Shown piece by piece: positions 44,749 to 45,322 of a stretch of 45,322 nt of DNA. The number at the start of each line of letters is the position of its first letter. Positions within the stretch are counted from its first letter, which is position 1. This stretch comes from Chloroflexota bacterium (GTDB lineage: Bacteria; Chloroflexota; UBA11872; VXNJ01). Location: positions 1 through 45,322 of the forward strand of contig JASLPR010000058.1 of the NCBI GenBank assembly GCA_030744875.1. Direction: 5' to 3'. The translations under genes were made by a program, and so were the position numbers. Under the pieces are notes generated by a model. That model worked only from the letters and a program-made list of their open reading frames with translations. It did no database searches and was not told where the DNA came from.

Positions 44749-44823
44749 TCACGCGATAAGCATTGACTATTCGAGCAGACGGTTAACAATGGGAATGCGC
44801 TCGATTCCACAAAGCGTGCGCAT
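44744..44823. promoter_or_regulatory. Two inverted repeats and a promoter before the HD-GYP-like gene
   Basis: AATAGTC-N14-GACTATT (44744-44771) spans the stop of the DUF72 gene and overlaps a TTGACT -35 (44763-44768), with AACAAT 16 bases further on. A second pair, ATGCGC-N17-GCGCAT (44795-44823), lies just downstream. They look like operator sites for the gene at 44892 rather than a terminator, since no T-run follows. Confidence 0.4.
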
Positions 44824-44891
44824 GTTGCCAACTGGATTCTTGGGAATCACCGCCGCGCGGGACCGCGACGCGCGTCGATCGAAGAGGAGCT

Positions 44892-45322
44892 ATGAGCCGT
44901 AGAGACGGATCAGTCTACCTGCCGCTGTCCCTGACTGACGTTCAAGGCAGCCCGGTGGCGAAATCAACCCTCTTCCTCAAATCGCGCGATAGCTACGTTG
45001 TCTTCCGGGAGGCCGGCTCGCGGGTCGATCGCCAGGCCATAACCCAGCTCAAATCGAGTGATATCGACACGCTGTATGTCCTCTGCACCGACGGCGAATC
45101 CATCGACCACTACGTGAGCCGGCACCTCACCCAGGCTCTCCACGACCCGAATGTCGAGCCCAGCGAAAAGGCCCACCTGCTCACGGCGTCCTCGATGGTG
45201 ATCGCCCGCGAGATCATGGATCACCCCAACCTCATCGAGATCAGCCACGCCCGTCCCATCATCGACGCCACCGCCGGACAGGCCCTCGCCTCGCCTGACA
45301 CGCTCTTCGAACTGATCCGTTC
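44892..45322 (+). CDS. N-terminal part of a probable HD-GYP-type signalling protein (partial)
   Basis: An open frame from an ATG with AAGAGGAG upstream runs to the window end (143 codons) and is missing from the ORF track because no stop is reached. It begins MSRRDGSVYLPLSLTDVQGSPVAKSTLFLKSRDSYVVF and continues with LKSSDIDTLYVLCTDGESIDHY. This resembles the small sensor domain (DUF3391-like) that precedes HD-GYP phosphodiesterases. The later helical part (SSMVIAREIMDHPNL) would fit the linker. The catalytic domain, if present, lies beyond the window, so the call is tentative. Confidence 0.5.
   Translation, partial: MSRRDGSVYLPLSLTDVQGSPVAKSTLFLKSRDSYVVFREAGSRVDRQAITQLKSSDIDTLYVLCTDGESIDHYVSRHLTQALHDPNVEPSEKAHLLTASSMVIAREIMDHPNLIEISHARPIIDATAGQALASPDTLFELIR

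Overview
The window looks like a GC-rich bacterial chromosome segment, most likely from a Chloroflexota member (Dehalococcoidia-like at a guess). The reasons are a secreted sortilin-type propeller protein ending in the LGFP-like tail common in that phylum, a threonine-synthase/MoaD pair, an archaeal-type phosphoglycerate mutase, and many MFS, Ldh2 and DUF72 genes. This placement is inference from gene style, not from a marker gene. I see no rRNA, tRNA, CRISPR array or intact insertion sequence. TAG is the commonest stop codon (23 of 37 intact genes by my count), which is odd for a GC-rich genome.

Layout. 1-2.35 kb: sufC with the first codons of a downstream gene, then an M20 peptidase. 2.5-8.0 kb: an Ldh2-type dehydrogenase; a minus-strand unit in which a SAM-I riboswitch precedes a threonine-synthase-like PLP enzyme and a MoaD/ThiS sulfur carrier; an MFS transporter; and a 3-hydroxyisobutyrate-dehydrogenase-type enzyme. 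8.1-13.2 kb: two large secreted paralogous beta-propeller proteins. 13.3-21.5 kb: a membrane TPR protein, a serine hydrolase, a class V aminotransferase, two coupled GT2 glycosyltransferases, mnmA, and a putative glycoside hydrolase. 21.5-23.3 kb: a small accessory patch with an XRE regulator, an ImmA-type protease broken by two stops, a MerR-type DNA-binding gene broken by one stop, and a CxxC protein. 23.4-28.0 kb: divIC-like, dut, tilS, ftsH, a version of the conserved divIC-tilS-ftsH neighbourhood. 28.1-34.3 kb: three MFS transporters, a zinc alcohol dehydrogenase and a LiaF-like membrane protein. 34.4-39.3 kb: a thiamine locus with thiamine pyrophosphokinase, a TPP riboswitch with its own terminator, a thiamine-binding protein, a ThiXYZ-type ABC importer and a tandem DUF4352 lipoprotein. 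39.4-45.3 kb: an HD-GYP remnant, apgM, selA, two DUF72 genes and the start of a further gene, possibly HD-GYP type.

The most interesting unit is at 3.6-5.6 kb. Repression by SAM makes little sense for a pure threonine enzyme. It makes good sense if the ThrC-like enzyme takes sulfur from the thiocarboxylated MoaD partner to make homocysteine from O-phosphohomoserine, a methionine-branch analogue of the CysM/CysO cysteine route. That reaction is my inference; the riboswitch and the gene pair are directly visible. The thiamine locus is a second riboswitch-controlled metabolic unit, and its parts fit salvage of thiamine or its pyrimidine precursor.

Two further patterns deserve attention. Nonsense mutations and an internal deletion mark several regulatory genes as decaying. 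A recurring GCTAGAAT-like -10 element lies 40-120 bases upstream of many starts.
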